A stretch of 64,000 nt of DNA, from the NCBI GenBank assembly GCA_009773185.1, contig WPIF01000002.1, forward strand, positions 62,001 through 126,000, written 5' to 3'. The notes below the pieces were generated by a model. It was not told the origin of the DNA and made no database searches. It was given only the letters and a program-made list of their open reading frames with translations. Positions 8,131 through 17,266 of the stretch are shown piece by piece; the stretch's first letter is position 1, and each line of letters begins with the position of its first letter. This stretch comes from Nitrospirota bacterium (GTDB taxonomy: Bacteria > Nitrospirota > Thermodesulfovibrionia > Thermodesulfovibrionales > UBA1546). The position numbers and the translations under genes were made by a program.

Positions 8131-10109
8131 TTATTTCTTTGAATCTGAAGAATTCTATTTCTTGTTATCTTATCTTCTGGATTAAGTCTTAATGCTATCT
8201 GATATTCTTTTATTGCCTTATCCAACAGTCCTCTTATCTCATAAGTGACTCCAAGATTATAATGTGCATCTGCGTAATCCGGGTAAAGTTTTAATGCAAT
8301 CTGATAATGTTCTATGCCCTTATCTGTCAAGCTTTTATTATAGTAGGCTGCACCAAGGTTATTATATGCCTCTGCGTAATTCGGGTTTATTCTCAATGCA
8401 ATCTGATAATGTTCTATGGCCATATCTGTCAAGCCTTTATTATAGTAGGCTGCACCAAGGTTATTATATGCCTCTACATAATCCGGGTTTATTCTCAAGG
8501 CAATCTGATAATGTTCTATGGCCTTGTCTGTCAAGCCTTTATCTTTGTAGGCTATACCAAGGTTATTATGCCCTCTTGCCTTCTGAGGACTCTTTCTCAC
8601 CACATCCTCCCACAAACTCATCTCATCCTGCCAGACGATGTTTCTCTGATAAGCAGCAATTGAAAGAACAATAACAGCAGTAGCAAGTAGTGAGCAGCAA
8701 GCAATAAGGGAACGTCTTGGATTTTGAATCATAGCCTGAAGGATATAAAACGTGGCTGATACAAAAACAATAATAATGCCTATAATAGGCAGATACAACC
8801 TGTGTTCAAAGATTACGTCTCGGATAGGAATAATTGATGATTCAACAGATAAAGTGATAAAGAACCAGAAAATACCGAAAGAAATAAGGCGAAAGTCAGG
8901 GAATCCCCCCATCCCCCCTTTGTCAAAGGGGGGTGAGGGGGGATTTGTAAAGGAAGTCGCCGTGAGGTTATGCCTTGAACGGTAAAAAAGATAAACACCA
9001 AGCCCACAGATAGATAAAAGAAACAGAAATGACAGAAATACCTGCGGATTTGAAAATGAATGATATATCGGATAGTCATAATCGAGGTTCTGGTTTATCG
9101 GTAAAAACAAGAGTCTTATATAGGTAACAATCACCCTGAATTGTGTAAGCAGATAACCCCATCTTGAAATCGCTTCTGTCTCCTGTGCTGCCTCTCTTAT
9201 CTCACCGATTGCATCTCCGATTGGCTTATCTATTCCTATCAGGCTTAAAGGGATAACAAGTAAGGTAAGGAGAAAAGGGATGAGGTAGAGAAGTCTTTTG
9301 TAACCGCCTTCCATCCTGTTATTCCTGCGGAAGCAGGAATCCATCTCATTCTTATCCTGGATTCCCGTTTTCACGGGAATGACAAATTGGTTGTTGCCAA
9401 AGAACATAAATTCATAAAGGGCAACAATAATCGGCAGTGTAAATGCAATCTCCTTTGTCTTCATGGCAAGGACAGCGGAGATGAGAGAGACAGCGTATAG
9501 CGTATAGCGTGCAGCGGGTAGTTTTTGCTGACTACTGATAGCTGATTGCCCGATACGGGTCTCCGCTGAGGGTCGCTCCGACTGATTTCTGAATTTTATA
9601 TACATGACAAGCGAAAGCAGATAAAACATGGCTGCAAGGGAAGTGAATCTCTGGACGATGTATGTTACTGCCTGTGTCTGGATGGGATGGGCTACAAAGA
9701 GCAGGGCAGAAAAAAGGGCAACCAAAGAAGTGTCAGAGTGTCCAAGTATCATAGTGTCAGAGACTTCGGAACTTTGATACTCTGATACTATGACCCTTTG
9801 ATACTTTACTACTCGGAGCGTCAGCACCACCAGCCAATAAATTAGGATTGCATTGAAGATATGGATAACAAGGTTAGCAATGTGATAACCAATGGTATTC
9901 AGTCCTCCGAAATAATAATTCAGAGCAAATGTTAAAAAGCCGACCCACCTTGAACCTGACGGCGGCCAGGAGTTACTTAAATCCCTTAATTTATAGTTTT
10001 CAACGATATTATTTCTGTCATCGAAATGAAATGGCACATTGAAGGTGTTGGAGTAAACAAGAAAGCCAACTACTATAATTAACAGGATATGAAAAATGCG
10101 TTTACTCAT
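8127..10109 (-). CDS. TMTC-like multispanning membrane protein with C-terminal TPR repeats
   Basis: Probable integral-membrane glycosyltransferase-type protein (GT-C fold, related to O-mannosyltransferase TMTC proteins). The N-terminus MSKRIFHILLIIVVGFLVYSN is a membrane helix followed by FHFDDRNNIVEN, the acidic first-loop motif. About ten hydrophobic helices follow. Four TPR units fill the last 140 residues (for example NNLGAAYYNKGLTDMAIEHY). The hydrophilic loops contain four in-frame repeat-derived insertions: VIPVKTGIQ...DSCFRRNN, PPSPPFDKGGMGGFP, an AGCGTAT heptamer array and a GATACTCT array. The acceptor and sugar are unknown. Confidence 0.72.
   Translation of the reverse strand: MSKRIFHILLIIVVGFLVYSNTFNVPFHFDDRNNIVENYKLRDLSNSWPPSGSRWVGFLTFALNYYFGGLNTIGYHIANLVIHIFNAILIYWLVVLTLRVVKYQRVIVSEYQSSEVSDTMILGHSDTSLVALFSALLFVAHPIQTQAVTYIVQRFTSLAAMFYLLSLVMYIKFRNQSERPSAETRIGQSAISSQQKLPAARYTLYAVSLISAVLAMKTKEIAFTLPIIVALYEFMFFGNNQFVIPVKTGIQDKNEMDSCFRRNNRMEGGYKRLLYLIPFLLTLLVIPLSLIGIDKPIGDAIGEIREAAQETEAISRWGYLLTQFRVIVTYIRLLFLPINQNLDYDYPIYHSFSNPQVFLSFLFLLSICGLGVYLFYRSRHNLTATSFTNPPSPPFDKGGMGGFPDFRLISFGIFWFFITLSVESSIIPIRDVIFEHRLYLPIIGIIIVFVSATFYILQAMIQNPRRSLIACCSLLATAVIVLSIAAYQRNIVWQDEMSLWEDVVRKSPQKARGHNNLGIAYKDKGLTDKAIEHYQIALRINPDYVEAYNNLGAAYYNKGLTDMAIEHYQIALRINPNYAEAYNNLGAAYYNKSLTDKGIEHYQIALKLYPDYADAHYNLGVTYEIRGLLDKAIKEYQIALRLNPEDKITRNRILQIQRNK
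8900..8948. repeat. C-rich/G-rich dispersed repeat inside the TMTC-like gene
   Basis: AATCCCCCCATCCCCCCTTTG, then CAAAGGGGGGTGAGGGGGGATT. It is read in frame as PPSPPFDKGGMGGF. The same wording occurs in the centres of hairpin elements 1 and 8. Confidence 0.75.
9318..9383. repeat. GTCATTCCCG-type dispersed repeat inside the TMTC-like gene
   Basis: Ends GTTATTCCTGC and CACGGGAATGAC. On the coding strand it reads FVIPVKTGIQ...MDSCFRRNN, the well-known in-frame translation of this repeat. A second copy lies upstream of leuS (46176-46258). Confidence 0.8.
9492..9520. repeat. Heptamer array AGCGTAT inside the TMTC-like gene
   Basis: AGCGTAT, AGCGTAT, AGCGTGC and AGCGGGT in tandem, in frame in a hydrophilic loop. 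Confidence 0.7.
9729..9808. repeat. GATACTCT/GTGTCAGA short-unit array inside the TMTC-like gene
   Basis: Degenerate tandem and inverted copies of TTTGATACTCTGATAC and AGTGTCAGAG. The same wording recurs between efp and accB (14551-14596). Confidence 0.65.
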
Positions 10110-10237
10110 GAATAAATATAACAGTTCTTGCTCCGGTTGTTCAATGAAGCGAAGGTTATGAGAGTCCGGATGGCTCTGTTAATTTTCATGCCGGAATTTT
10201 CCTTGACTTATTGATTATCAACCCATAGAATTTAACC

Positions 10238-10672
10238 ATGTCAACGGGTGATAAGGTTGTTATAAGGTTCAATCATGGCAAGTTGCTGAAGGGGTATCTT
10301 AAAAAATTTTCTCAGGATTCCCGGACAATCCTGTTCGAAGAACCGGGAATGGACAGCGTTCAGGAGATATCTGTGCAGGAACTGAAGGCAATACTCTTTG
10401 TCAGGACTTTTGAGGGCGACAAAAAGTACAGAGAGAGAAAAAAGTATGAGCATAGGCAGAGGAAAGGCAGGAAGATGTTTGTCAGGTTTAAGGATGGGGA
10501 ATCAATGATTGGATATCTTGAAGGAGATATGCCATGGGAAAAGGGCTTTTTTATTTCCAAGCCTGATGAAAAGAAGGCTGGTTTTTTTCTGATGCCGGCG
10601 GATGAGGGGAGTAATAATATCAAGGTGTTTGTTATAGGGGCCTCTGTAAAAGACATTACGGCTGTTCCCTGA
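10238..10672 (+). CDS. Hypothetical protein with two internal beta-domain repeats
   Basis: The 144 residues contain an internal duplication: VVIRFNHGKLLKGYL (residues 7-21) and MFVRFKDGESMIGYL (about 80-94) align, each followed by a hydrophobic strand and an E/P-containing turn. A lysine- and arginine-rich linker (RERKKYEHRQRKGRK) joins the halves. There is no signal peptide or membrane helix, so it is probably cytosolic. It may be a small regulatory or scaffold domain similar to those next to chemosensory or PilZ proteins (inference). I do not recognise the family with confidence. Confidence 0.65.
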   Translation: MSTGDKVVIRFNHGKLLKGYLKKFSQDSRTILFEEPGMDSVQEISVQELKAILFVRTFEGDKKYRERKKYEHRQRKGRKMFVRFKDGESMIGYLEGDMPWEKGFFISKPDEKKAGFFLMPADEGSNNIKVFVIGASVKDITAVP

Positions 10673-10762
10673 GCAGTCAGCCCCGCTGCAAGTACTCAGT
10701 TTTCAAGCTTAGCCCGGATGTGAAATTAATAAGAGCATGGCAGAAATAAGGGAGTAAAATTT

Positions 10763-11197
10763 ATGAAATATCAGACTGGGAAGACAGGGCGGGTTGTTGT
10801 AGCACGGTTTGAAGACCATGAAGATGTGCTTGCTAATCTTGTGAATATTGCAAAAAAGGAAAATATAAGAGCAGGCATTTTTTATATTATCGGCGGCATG
10901 CGCGAAGGCAGTATTGTTGTCGGTCCCGAGAAGGATGTCATTCCTCCTGCTCCTGTATGGAAAGAACTCAAAGAGAGCCACGAGGTTGTTGGGCTGGGTA
11001 CTATATTTTATCAGGGTGACGACCCCAAGGTCCATTTCCATGGTGCCTTTGGGAAAAAGGATATGGTGAAGGTTGGATGTTTGCGGGAAAAGTCAGAGAC
11101 ATTCCTGGTCCTTGAGGCAGTTATTATTGAGCTTGAGGGGATTAATGCCGTAAGAGAGCTTGACCCTGTTTCAGGGCTTACGCTGCTGAAACTTTAA
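10763..11197 (+). CDS. PPC/DUF296-domain protein
   Basis: A small PPC-domain (plants and prokaryotes conserved) protein of 144 residues, the whole domain and little else. The pattern includes GIFYIIGGMREGSIVVGP, VVGLGTIFYQ and the His pair in DPKVHFHGAFGKKDMVKVG. Bacterial members form trimers and several bind metal through the clustered histidines. Their function is mostly unknown, with DNA binding proposed for the plant AT-hook fusions. It is preceded by GGGAGTAAAATTT and appears to be a single gene. Confidence 0.82.
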   Translation: MKYQTGKTGRVVVARFEDHEDVLANLVNIAKKENIRAGIFYIIGGMREGSIVVGPEKDVIPPAPVWKELKESHEVVGLGTIFYQGDDPKVHFHGAFGKKDMVKVGCLREKSETFLVLEAVIIELEGINAVRELDPVSGLTLLKL

Positions 11198-11208
11198 GAC
11201 AGTCAAAT

Positions 11209-12270
11209 TTATGGGTCCGGAATATTATTTTCACGCGGCCTTTCATAACTCAAGCGGGATTTAAGATTCCTGAGCTTCGGGGTAGTTTCTAATTTTTCAT
11301 ACTTGTTGTTTAATATATTGTATGTAGCTGCCTGAACATCTAATTTATTATCTGGGCCGAGCAGGTCTTTCATCCTTCTGTTCATGTCATCCGGCGAAAC
11401 AGGCGAAAGCTCAGGGACAATAAAAACAGGGATAGCGGCGCCGGTTGCTCTTGACAGATGTTTGTAAAAATCTTCTTCACACCTGCCTAAATATTCTCCG
11501 CCGAGCATTACCGAGGTTGCACCTGTTTTCTGTAAAAACTCGATAAGGGTGTTCAGATCCTCCTCCAGAAGCTGCCCGCGATTTGGCTTTTTTGATTCCA
11601 GATAAAGCACAGATTCAGACAGGTTTGTTACCTCATTTAGATATCTGGCATATTCATCGTTGCCATTTTTATAGGTGTAGTTTGAATATTTTTTATAATT
11701 TCCTGGCACTATAATAATAACCAGCTTTTGTTCAGTGGATTTAAACTCCAGAAAATTACTTTCTATCCTTTCGAATTCTTTCATTATTCTTATGAACTCT
11801 TTGTTATATCTGTTTGCGCCGCCTTTTTCAGGAGAATTTTCCCAAAAAACATTTGTCCATGAAGCGCTGCCTTTCTCCAGAAATATATCCATTATGCCTT
11901 TTGCGGGGGAGTTGTCTTTTCCGCTTATCTTCGGGTGGTGGAAGAAGGTATAGTATCCAGGATGGTTGATTATATAAACTGTGCCGTTATCAAGAAATTT
12001 TTTATAGTCTGCATATTTACCTATAGGCAGAGTAGAGAGCGACCTGATATTTATCCCTGTGTATGAATTATCTATCCATTCAGCGTTATTTTCGACTGTC
12101 CTGCTTCGCTCTTCGATTTTTTGCCATATCTCTTTTGCCCTGAGTATCTCTTCCGGGGAATTCTGTGCTGCAGGTATCACAGGGATTATTTCTGTTGATG
12201 CGCATCCGCCGATAAGCAGCGCAATGAGTAAAGAGAATATCTTAGCTGAACCGGTTCTTATAAAAGCCAT
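11209..12270 (-). CDS. Hypothetical lipoprotein
   Basis: 353 residues. The N-terminus carries a lipoprotein signal (IFSLLIALLIGGCAS, lipobox cysteine near residue 23), so the product is probably anchored in the outer or inner membrane facing the periplasm. Downstream hydrophobic strands such as KLVIIIVPGNY and ATSVMLGGEYLGRCEEDFYKHL suggest an alpha/beta domain. No catalytic motif was recognised. It is convergent with the PPC protein, 11 bp apart. Confidence 0.7.
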   Translation of the reverse strand: MAFIRTGSAKIFSLLIALLIGGCASTEIIPVIPAAQNSPEEILRAKEIWQKIEERSRTVENNAEWIDNSYTGINIRSLSTLPIGKYADYKKFLDNGTVYIINHPGYYTFFHHPKISGKDNSPAKGIMDIFLEKGSASWTNVFWENSPEKGGANRYNKEFIRIMKEFERIESNFLEFKSTEQKLVIIIVPGNYKKYSNYTYKNGNDEYARYLNEVTNLSESVLYLESKKPNRGQLLEEDLNTLIEFLQKTGATSVMLGGEYLGRCEEDFYKHLSRATGAAIPVFIVPELSPVSPDDMNRRMKDLLGPDNKLDVQAATYNILNNKYEKLETTPKLRNLKSRLSYERPRENNIPDP

Positions 12271-12374
12271 CTGCCTTGCCTCATTTTGATATTTTACCTA
12301 AAGTGAGAATATTAACGCAATGAATACGAAAGGAGATAAAAAAGAGGCAGTTGAGTTTAGATAGATAAAACTGA

Positions 12375-12450
12375 TAGAATAGCTATCAGTTTTCAGGTGC
12401 CAGGTTTTAGTAACTAGCAGATGAGACCTAAAACCTAATGCCCGGTACCT
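12375..12450. repeat. Imperfect inverted repeat upstream of aroQ
   Basis: AGGTGCCAGGTTTTAG and CTAAAACCTAATGCCCGGTACCT are imperfect reverse complements around a 17-nt loop. A small TGATAG...CTATCA hairpin precedes them. It may be a dispersed repeat or may fold in the aroQ leader. Confidence 0.45.
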
Positions 12451-12463
12451 GATGGGAGGAATT

Positions 12464-12895
12464 GTGAAAGTTTTAGTTATACACGGGCCTAATTTAAATA
12501 TGCTTGGTAAAAGAGAGCCCGAAATTTACGGGACGTTCTCTCTTGATAAGATTAACAGAAAGATGATGGCCCTGGCCTCAGAACTTAAGCTGAAGCTCTC
12601 TATCATGCAGACAAACAGCGAGGCAGAGATAATTGATGCCATACAGAAAAAGGATTACGATGTGCTTATAATAAATCCTGCTGCCTATACTCATACGAGC
12701 ATTGCAATAAGAGATGCCATATCAGCAGTAGGCAAACCCGTGATCGAGGTGCATCTCTCCAATATTCATAAGCGCGAGGAGTTCAGAAAAAAGTCCTACA
12801 TAGCAGAGGTAGCAACAGGGCAGATAAGCGGCCTTGGCGCAGAGAGTTATCTCCTTGCCTTAAGGGCTTCAAAAAATATCCTCTCTTCCAACTAA
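12464..12895 (+). CDS. aroQ: 3-dehydroquinate dehydratase, type II
   Basis: Third step of the shikimate pathway, 3-dehydroquinate to 3-dehydroshikimate. The start [23 protein letters not shown] is diagnostic of the dodecameric type II enzyme. Other conserved parts are [15 protein letters not shown] and [18 protein letters not shown] (catalytic His in HLSN). I chose the GTG at 12464 over the upstream ATG because GGGAGGA lies just ahead of it and the product (143 residues) then matches the family. It heads an aroQ-pepP-efp-accB-accC run that is conserved in many bacteria. Confidence 0.94.
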   Translation: MKVLVIHGPNLNMLGKREPEIYGTFSLDKINRKMMALASELKLKLSIMQTNSEAEIIDAIQKKDYDVLIINPAAYTHTSIAIRDAISAVGKPVIEVHLSNIHKREEFRKKSYIAEVATGQISGLGAESYLLALRASKNILSSN

Positions 12896-12903
12896 GAGTA
12901 AAG

Positions 12904-13959
12904 GTGACCTTACAACTTTCTGCGATAAGGAAGTCCTTTAAAGGAATTGACGGGTTACTTGTAACCGATGTGAATAATATCAGGTATCTTACGGGGTTTA
13001 GCGGCTCATCGGGGTTTTTATTAATTGCAAGGGAGAGAAATATTTTTGTTACTGACTTCAGGTACAGAGAACAGGCCGAGACAGGAATAAACGGGTGGGA
13101 CGTAGTGATAGAAAAAGGCGAGAGGGCCAGAACCATATTGAAGCTCTCAAGGATGCTTGGCATAAAAAGGCTTGGCTTTGAGGTGTCTGTATCATATGAA
13201 TTTTTCAGGAGGCTTTTGAAAAAGGGCCTTGTCATGAAGCCGTTTAAAAATGTTATAGAAAAACTGCGTGCCATAAAAGACGATGAGGAGATAGGCCTGA
13301 TAAAAATGGCGGTAAGACGCGCTGAAGCCGCCTTTCTCGATGTGAGGCCGTACATAAGAGAGGGGGTATCAGAGAATAAGCTTGCAAGAATGCTTGAGGA
13401 AAGGCTCAAGAAAAAAGGATGCAGTTGTATTCCATTTGGTATAATAGTCGCTTCCGGCAGAAATTCGTCAATGCCTCATGCGAGAGCCTCAGAAAAGAGG
13501 CTTAATGGCGGAGACCTTGTTGTTATAGACTGGGGAGGAGAGGCAGGAGGGTATTTTTCCGATATGACAAGGACCTTGCTTATTAAGGGAGTTGATATGG
13601 GCAAAAAAAAGGAGATTTATCAAACAGTATTAGAAGCGAATAAAAAAGCTGTCTCTGTTATTTCGCCCGGCATGGAAAGTAAAAAGGTTGACAATTCTGC
13701 CAGGTATGTTATAAAAAAGGCAGGATACGGAGAGTTCTTCGGGCATGGTACAGGGCACGGGGTGGGGCTTCAGATCCATGAATTGCCGAATATAGCACGG
13801 AACGGGAAAGGGACAATTAAAGAGAATATGGTCTTTACAATCGAGCCAGGCATTTACGTGCCGGGCCTCGGCGGAGTGAGGATAGAAGATATGGTGGCAG
13901 TTAATAAGAGGCGGGCTGTTTTACTTACGAAACTGCCAAGAGAGCTGGAAATAATTTAG
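12904..13959 (+). CDS. pepP: Xaa-Pro aminopeptidase (M24 family)
   Basis: Cleaves N-terminal residues before proline. 351 residues: an N-terminal creatinase-like domain (about 1-130) and a pita-bread catalytic domain. The dinuclear metal ligands are visible: Asp in VIDWGGEAGGYFSDMTRT, His in FGHGTGHGVGLQIHE, Glu in TIEPGIYV and Glu in VRIEDMV. The start is GTG, 8 nt after the aroQ stop. The gene commonly lies next to aroQ and efp. PepP versus PepQ specificity is not settled by sequence alone. Confidence 0.9.
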   Translation: MTLQLSAIRKSFKGIDGLLVTDVNNIRYLTGFSGSSGFLLIARERNIFVTDFRYREQAETGINGWDVVIEKGERARTILKLSRMLGIKRLGFEVSVSYEFFRRLLKKGLVMKPFKNVIEKLRAIKDDEEIGLIKMAVRRAEAAFLDVRPYIREGVSENKLARMLEERLKKKGCSCIPFGIIVASGRNSSMPHARASEKRLNGGDLVVIDWGGEAGGYFSDMTRTLLIKGVDMGKKKEIYQTVLEANKKAVSVISPGMESKKVDNSARYVIKKAGYGEFFGHGTGHGVGLQIHELPNIARNGKGTIKENMVFTIEPGIYVPGLGGVRIEDMVAVNKRRAVLLTKLPRELEII

Positions 13960-13988
13960 TGATAGCATAAATGGATAGGGGGTAGTGA

Positions 13989-14552
13989 GTGATTTCAACG
14001 AGTGATTTCAGGAAAGGCCTAAAGGTTGAGTTTAAGGGAGAGCCTTGCGAGATAGTGGACTTTCAGCATGTCAAGATGGGCAGGGGCGGAGCTATTGTCA
14101 GGACAAAAATGAGGAATATCAAGACAGGGGCTGTCCTTGAGGAGACGTTCAGGTCAGGGGAAAAATTAGAGACCCCCGGGCTTGAAGATAAGACTATGCA
14201 GTATCTGTATGCTCAGGATGAGGTCTATTATTTTATGGATTCAGAGACGTATGAGCAGGTCCCGCTCACACACGACCATATTGGCGAGGCAAAGAAATTC
14301 CTTAAAGAAAATATGATGGTCAAAATACTGTATCATAAAGGCATGCCTATCAGCCTGGAGATCCCAACATTTGCGGAACTCAGGATTGTAAAGACAGACC
14401 CTGCAGGTTTCAAGGGAGATACGGCTTCAGGCGGCGGAAAGCCTGCAACTCTGGAAACAGGGGCAGTAGTCAGGGTCCCCTTTCATTTAAACGAGGGTGA
14501 TGTAATAAAGGTTGACACAAGGACATCAGAATATATAGAGAGAGTTAAGTAG
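13989..14552 (+). CDS. efp: Translation elongation factor P (arginine at loop tip)
   Basis: Relieves ribosome stalling at polyproline stretches. Full length (187 residues, three beta-barrel domains), GTG start. The domain I loop that reaches the peptidyl-transferase centre is HVKMGRGGA, with R32 where E. coli EF-P has its modified Lys34. Arginine there is known mainly from EarP-rhamnosylated EF-Ps. The rest of the sequence (LETPGLEDKTMQYLY) resembles the lysine-type proteins of other phyla. No earP, epmA or ymfI-like gene is in the window. Confidence 0.94.
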   Translation: MISTSDFRKGLKVEFKGEPCEIVDFQHVKMGRGGAIVRTKMRNIKTGAVLEETFRSGEKLETPGLEDKTMQYLYAQDEVYYFMDSETYEQVPLTHDHIGEAKKFLKENMMVKILYHKGMPISLEIPTFAELRIVKTDPAGFKGDTASGGGKPATLETGAVVRVPFHLNEGDVIKVDTRTSEYIERVK

Positions 14553-14596
14553 TATCAAAGGGTCAAAAGCTCTGATACTTTGATACTCTGACACTT
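14551..14596. repeat. GATACTCT short-unit array between efp and accB
   Basis: CTGATACT, TTGATACT and CTGACACT in tandem after AGTATCAAAGGG. Same wording as the array inside the TMTC-like gene. It overlaps the efp stop codon. Confidence 0.6.
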
Positions 14597-14612
14597 AATT
14601 TTGGAGGGAAAT

Positions 14613-15041
14613 ATGGAACTTGAAGATTTAAAAGGACTTATAGAACTGCTTAAAGAAACGGATATTACGGAACTTCAGATAGAGAAAAACGGCAGCAAGG
14701 TCAAGATAAAAAGGGAAAAACTTCTGTCTTCCATAGAGATGTCAAAACCGGTAGTTGCGCAGGAGAAACCCTCATCTGAAATATCAGAGGAAACCCAGCG
14801 GCTTATAACAGTAACATCACCGATAGTAGGCACCTTCTACAGGGCCTCATCTCCTGAGGCAGAGCCGTTTGTGCAGGCAGGCTCCAGGGTCAAAAAAGGG
14901 CAGGTGTTGTGCATTATAGAGGCCATGAAACTTATGAATGAGATAGAGTGCGAGGCGGAAGGCGTGGTTGTCAGGGCGCTCGTTGAAAACGGGCAATCAG
15001 TAGAATATGGCGAACCGCTTTTCCTGATTGAGCCGGTGTAA
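14613..15041 (+). CDS. accB: Acetyl-CoA carboxylase biotin carboxyl carrier protein
   Basis: Carries the biotin that moves CO2 from AccC to the carboxyltransferase in the first step of fatty-acid synthesis. Biotin attaches at K106 in EAMKLMNEI. A Pro/Ser/Glu linker (about 45-65) joins the N-terminal segment to the biotinyl domain. I start at the ATG at 14613 with GGAGGG upstream; the track's TTG lies in the Shine-Dalgarno. A hairpin element separates it from accC. Confidence 0.95.
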   Translation: MELEDLKGLIELLKETDITELQIEKNGSKVKIKREKLLSSIEMSKPVVAQEKPSSEISEETQRLITVTSPIVGTFYRASSPEAEPFVQAGSRVKKGQVLCIIEAMKLMNEIECEAEGVVVRALVENGQSVEYGEPLFLIEPV

Positions 15042-15060
15042 GGAGAATGGAATGCTTACA

Positions 15061-15212
15061 ATAGCGGCATATAGCATTTTCGCTCATTCTCGGCCTGCGG
15101 CTTCCGAGGTATTTTGCCTCACAACCCCCTTAATCCCCCTTAACAAAATGGGACTCAGGGGGTTGTCAGACTATCGGCAAAATAAAACCGCTCAAATACC
15201 ATATGCCGCTAT
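15061..15212 (-). repeat. Hairpin repeat element 3 (between accB and accC)
   Basis: Outer arms ATAGCGGCATAT...ATGCCGCTAT pair, and the core motifs are CGCTCATTCTCGG and CTATCGGCAAAATAAAACCGCTC. The centre contains a C-rich/G-rich nested palindrome (CAACCCCC...GGGGGTTG). It lies inside an operon, so it must be transcribed. Confidence 0.8.
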
Positions 15213-15229
15213 TGGCAGGTAATGGGACG

Positions 15230-16612
15230 ATGGAATTATTTAAAAAGATACTGATAGCAAATCGAAGCGAGATTGCTCTAAGGATTATACGCGCCTGCAA
15301 GGAACTCGGCATAAAAACAGTGGCTGTATACTCGGATGTAGAGAAAGAGGCCCTGCATGTCAGGCTTGCAGATGAAGCGGTCTGTATAGGCCCTGCAAAT
15401 TCTGCGCAGAGTTATCTGAATATCCCGGGTATTCTAAGCGCTGCTGAAATCACAGATTCTGAGGCAGTGCATCCGGGTTATGGTTTCCTCTCAGAGAATC
15501 CGCATTTTGCAGAGGCATGTGCCACATCAGGCATAACCTTTATTGGCCCCAGCCCGGAAAATATCAGGGTCGGCGGAGATAAGGCAAAGGCAAGGCAGAT
15601 AATGAAAAGACGGGGCATCCCTATTGTTCCCGGAAGCGACGGCCCTGTTATCTCTGAAGAACTTGCGATGAAGGTAGCAAAGAAAATTGGCTTCCCTGTT
15701 ATCATGAAGGCCTCTGCCGGCGGCGGCGGCAGGGGGATGAGGATTGTCAAGGAAGAGAGCGAACTTGAGCATGCATTTTATATGGCACAGCGCGAGGCCT
15801 TTGCCGCATTTGGAAACGGCGAGCTCTATGTTGAGCAATATATACCCGAGATGAGGCATATTGAAGTCCAGATAATGGCAGACAGCAAAGGCAATGTCAT
15901 ACACATCGGAGAAAGGGACTGTTCAATACAGCGGCGGCATCAGAAACTTATAGAGGAATCACCATCTCCTGTTTCAACAGAGAAATTCAGGAAAAAAATC
16001 GGAGAACTTGCGGTAAGGGCAGCAAGGGCCATCAAGTATAAGAACATCGGGACAATAGAGTTTATTGTAGATATGGAAGGGAATATATATTTCATGGAGA
16101 TAAATACAAGGGTCCAGGTTGAGCATCCTGTCACAGAGATGGTCAGCGGCATAGACCTGATAAAAGAGCAGATAAGGCTTGCTGCCGGATTTCCGATAGA
16201 ATATAAGCAGCACCAGATAAAGATATACGGCCATTCTATAGAATGCAGGATAAATGCCGAAGACCCCGAACGTTTTATCCCGTCTCCCGGCAAGATTACC
16301 TTTTTATCCCTGCCGGGCGGGCCAGGAGTGAGAGTTGACACCGCTGTTTATAACGGCTGGACAGTGCCGTCATACTATGACTCTTTAATAGCAAAGGTCA
16401 TAGTGCACGGTAAAACCAGGGAAGAGGCGATTTTACGGATGAAGCGGGCGCTTGATGAGTTTATCATCGAGGGCATAAAGACAACGATCCCATTTCACAA
16501 AAAAGTTATTGCACATCCTGACTTTATAAAAGGCGAGTTCAACACAGGGTTCCTTGAGAAATTAAATGGCGCGGCACAGCCGGGCCCGGCTCGCAGCGAG
16601 GTGAAGCAATGA
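15230..16612 (+). CDS. accC: Acetyl-CoA carboxylase, biotin carboxylase subunit
   Basis: ATP-dependent carboxylation of biotin on AccB. The biotin carboxylase motifs are [10 protein letters not shown], the glycine-rich loop [24 protein letters not shown] and [18 protein letters not shown] start at [16 protein letters not shown] (ATG 15230, 460 residues). The track's upstream ATG falls inside the arm of the hairpin repeat and gives a non-homologous N-terminus. Confidence 0.95.
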   Translation: MELFKKILIANRSEIALRIIRACKELGIKTVAVYSDVEKEALHVRLADEAVCIGPANSAQSYLNIPGILSAAEITDSEAVHPGYGFLSENPHFAEACATSGITFIGPSPENIRVGGDKAKARQIMKRRGIPIVPGSDGPVISEELAMKVAKKIGFPVIMKASAGGGGRGMRIVKEESELEHAFYMAQREAFAAFGNGELYVEQYIPEMRHIEVQIMADSKGNVIHIGERDCSIQRRHQKLIEESPSPVSTEKFRKKIGELAVRAARAIKYKNIGTIEFIVDMEGNIYFMEINTRVQVEHPVTEMVSGIDLIKEQIRLAAGFPIEYKQHQIKIYGHSIECRINAEDPERFIPSPGKITFLSLPGGPGVRVDTAVYNGWTVPSYYDSLIAKVIVHGKTREEAILRMKRALDEFIIEGIKTTIPFHKKVIAHPDFIKGEFNTGFLEKLNGAAQPGPARSEVKQ

Positions 16613-16902
16613 ACGGGGAAAAAGACAGAAGGGCCAAGAGGTCATTAGTACAGAAGGACGTGGTAATTAACGGGATAATAAAAGCAGAGGCCCTGGACAT
16701 AAGCATGGAGGGAATGTATATTTACACGCAGGCCAATTTCATAACCGGGGCGATATTTGAGATAAGTTTTAAGGTTAACAATATGCCTGTTAAGGCAATG
16801 GCGCGTGTTCAGCATGCCCAGCCGAATGTTGGAATAGGGGTGCAGTTTGTTGATATGTCTGAAGAAGATGCCGCAAAAATAAAGCAATATATAGAAGGAT
16901 AG
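16609..16902 (+). CDS. PilZ-domain protein
   Basis: A single PilZ domain (97 residues), probably a c-di-GMP receptor. Both halves of the binding signature are seen: the Arg cluster DRRAKR (about 6-11, RxxxR) and DISMEGMY (about 31-38, D/NxSxxG). It overlaps the accC stop by 4 nt (ATGA), so it is translationally coupled. What it regulates cannot be told from here. Confidence 0.85.
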   Translation: MNGEKDRRAKRSLVQKDVVINGIIKAEALDISMEGMYIYTQANFITGAIFEISFKVNNMPVKAMARVQHAQPNVGIGVQFVDMSEEDAAKIKQYIEG

Positions 16903-16980
16903 GGTTTTAATTGAGCTGTTTTCTTGCCAAAATCAGATGAAATCTTTTATAATATATGAAATCATTAAAGGAGGCTTGAG

Positions 16981-17187
16981 TTGAAGGAAGGAATTCATCC
17001 GGAATATAAAGAGATAAAGGCAGTATGTGCCTGCGGCGAGACCTTTACTACAAGGTCAACTAAGCCAAAGCTTCATGTGGATATCTGCTCTATGTGCCAT
17101 CCGTTCTTTACAGGGAAACAGAAGATAATGGATGCAGAGGGCAGGGTAGAGAAGTTTAAGAAGAAATACGCAAAAAAGAATAAGTAG
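16981..17187 (+). CDS. rpmE: Ribosomal protein L31 (zinc-binding type)
   Basis: 68 residues beginning [22 protein letters not shown], the standard bacterial L31 start. Cysteines CAC (16 and 18) and CSMC (about 37 and 40) form the zinc site of the C+ type. The start codon is TTG with AAAGGAGGC upstream. A strong terminator follows. Confidence 0.95.
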   Translation: MKEGIHPEYKEIKAVCACGETFTTRSTKPKLHVDICSMCHPFFTGKQKIMDAEGRVEKFKKKYAKKNK

Positions 17188-17203
17188 ATACGCTCGCAAT
17201 TTA

Positions 17204-17240
17204 AAGTCGTTAGTTCATTTTGAGGACTAACGGCTTTTTT
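17204..17240 (+). terminator. Terminator after rpmE
   Basis: The CGTTAGT...ACTAACG stem, extended by flanking pairs, is followed by GGCTTTTTTATT. Confidence 0.75.
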
Positions 17241-17266
17241 ATTGTATGAAGGAAAAGTATGGATTG

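Noticed and set aside
8264-8674. Repetitive plus-strand ORF (YYSRLHQGYYMPL repeats)
   Set aside because: Antisense of the TPR repeats of the TMTC-like gene; the periodicity comes from the TPR DNA.
15028-15222. 64-residue ORF between accB and accC
   Set aside because: It is a translation of hairpin repeat element 3.
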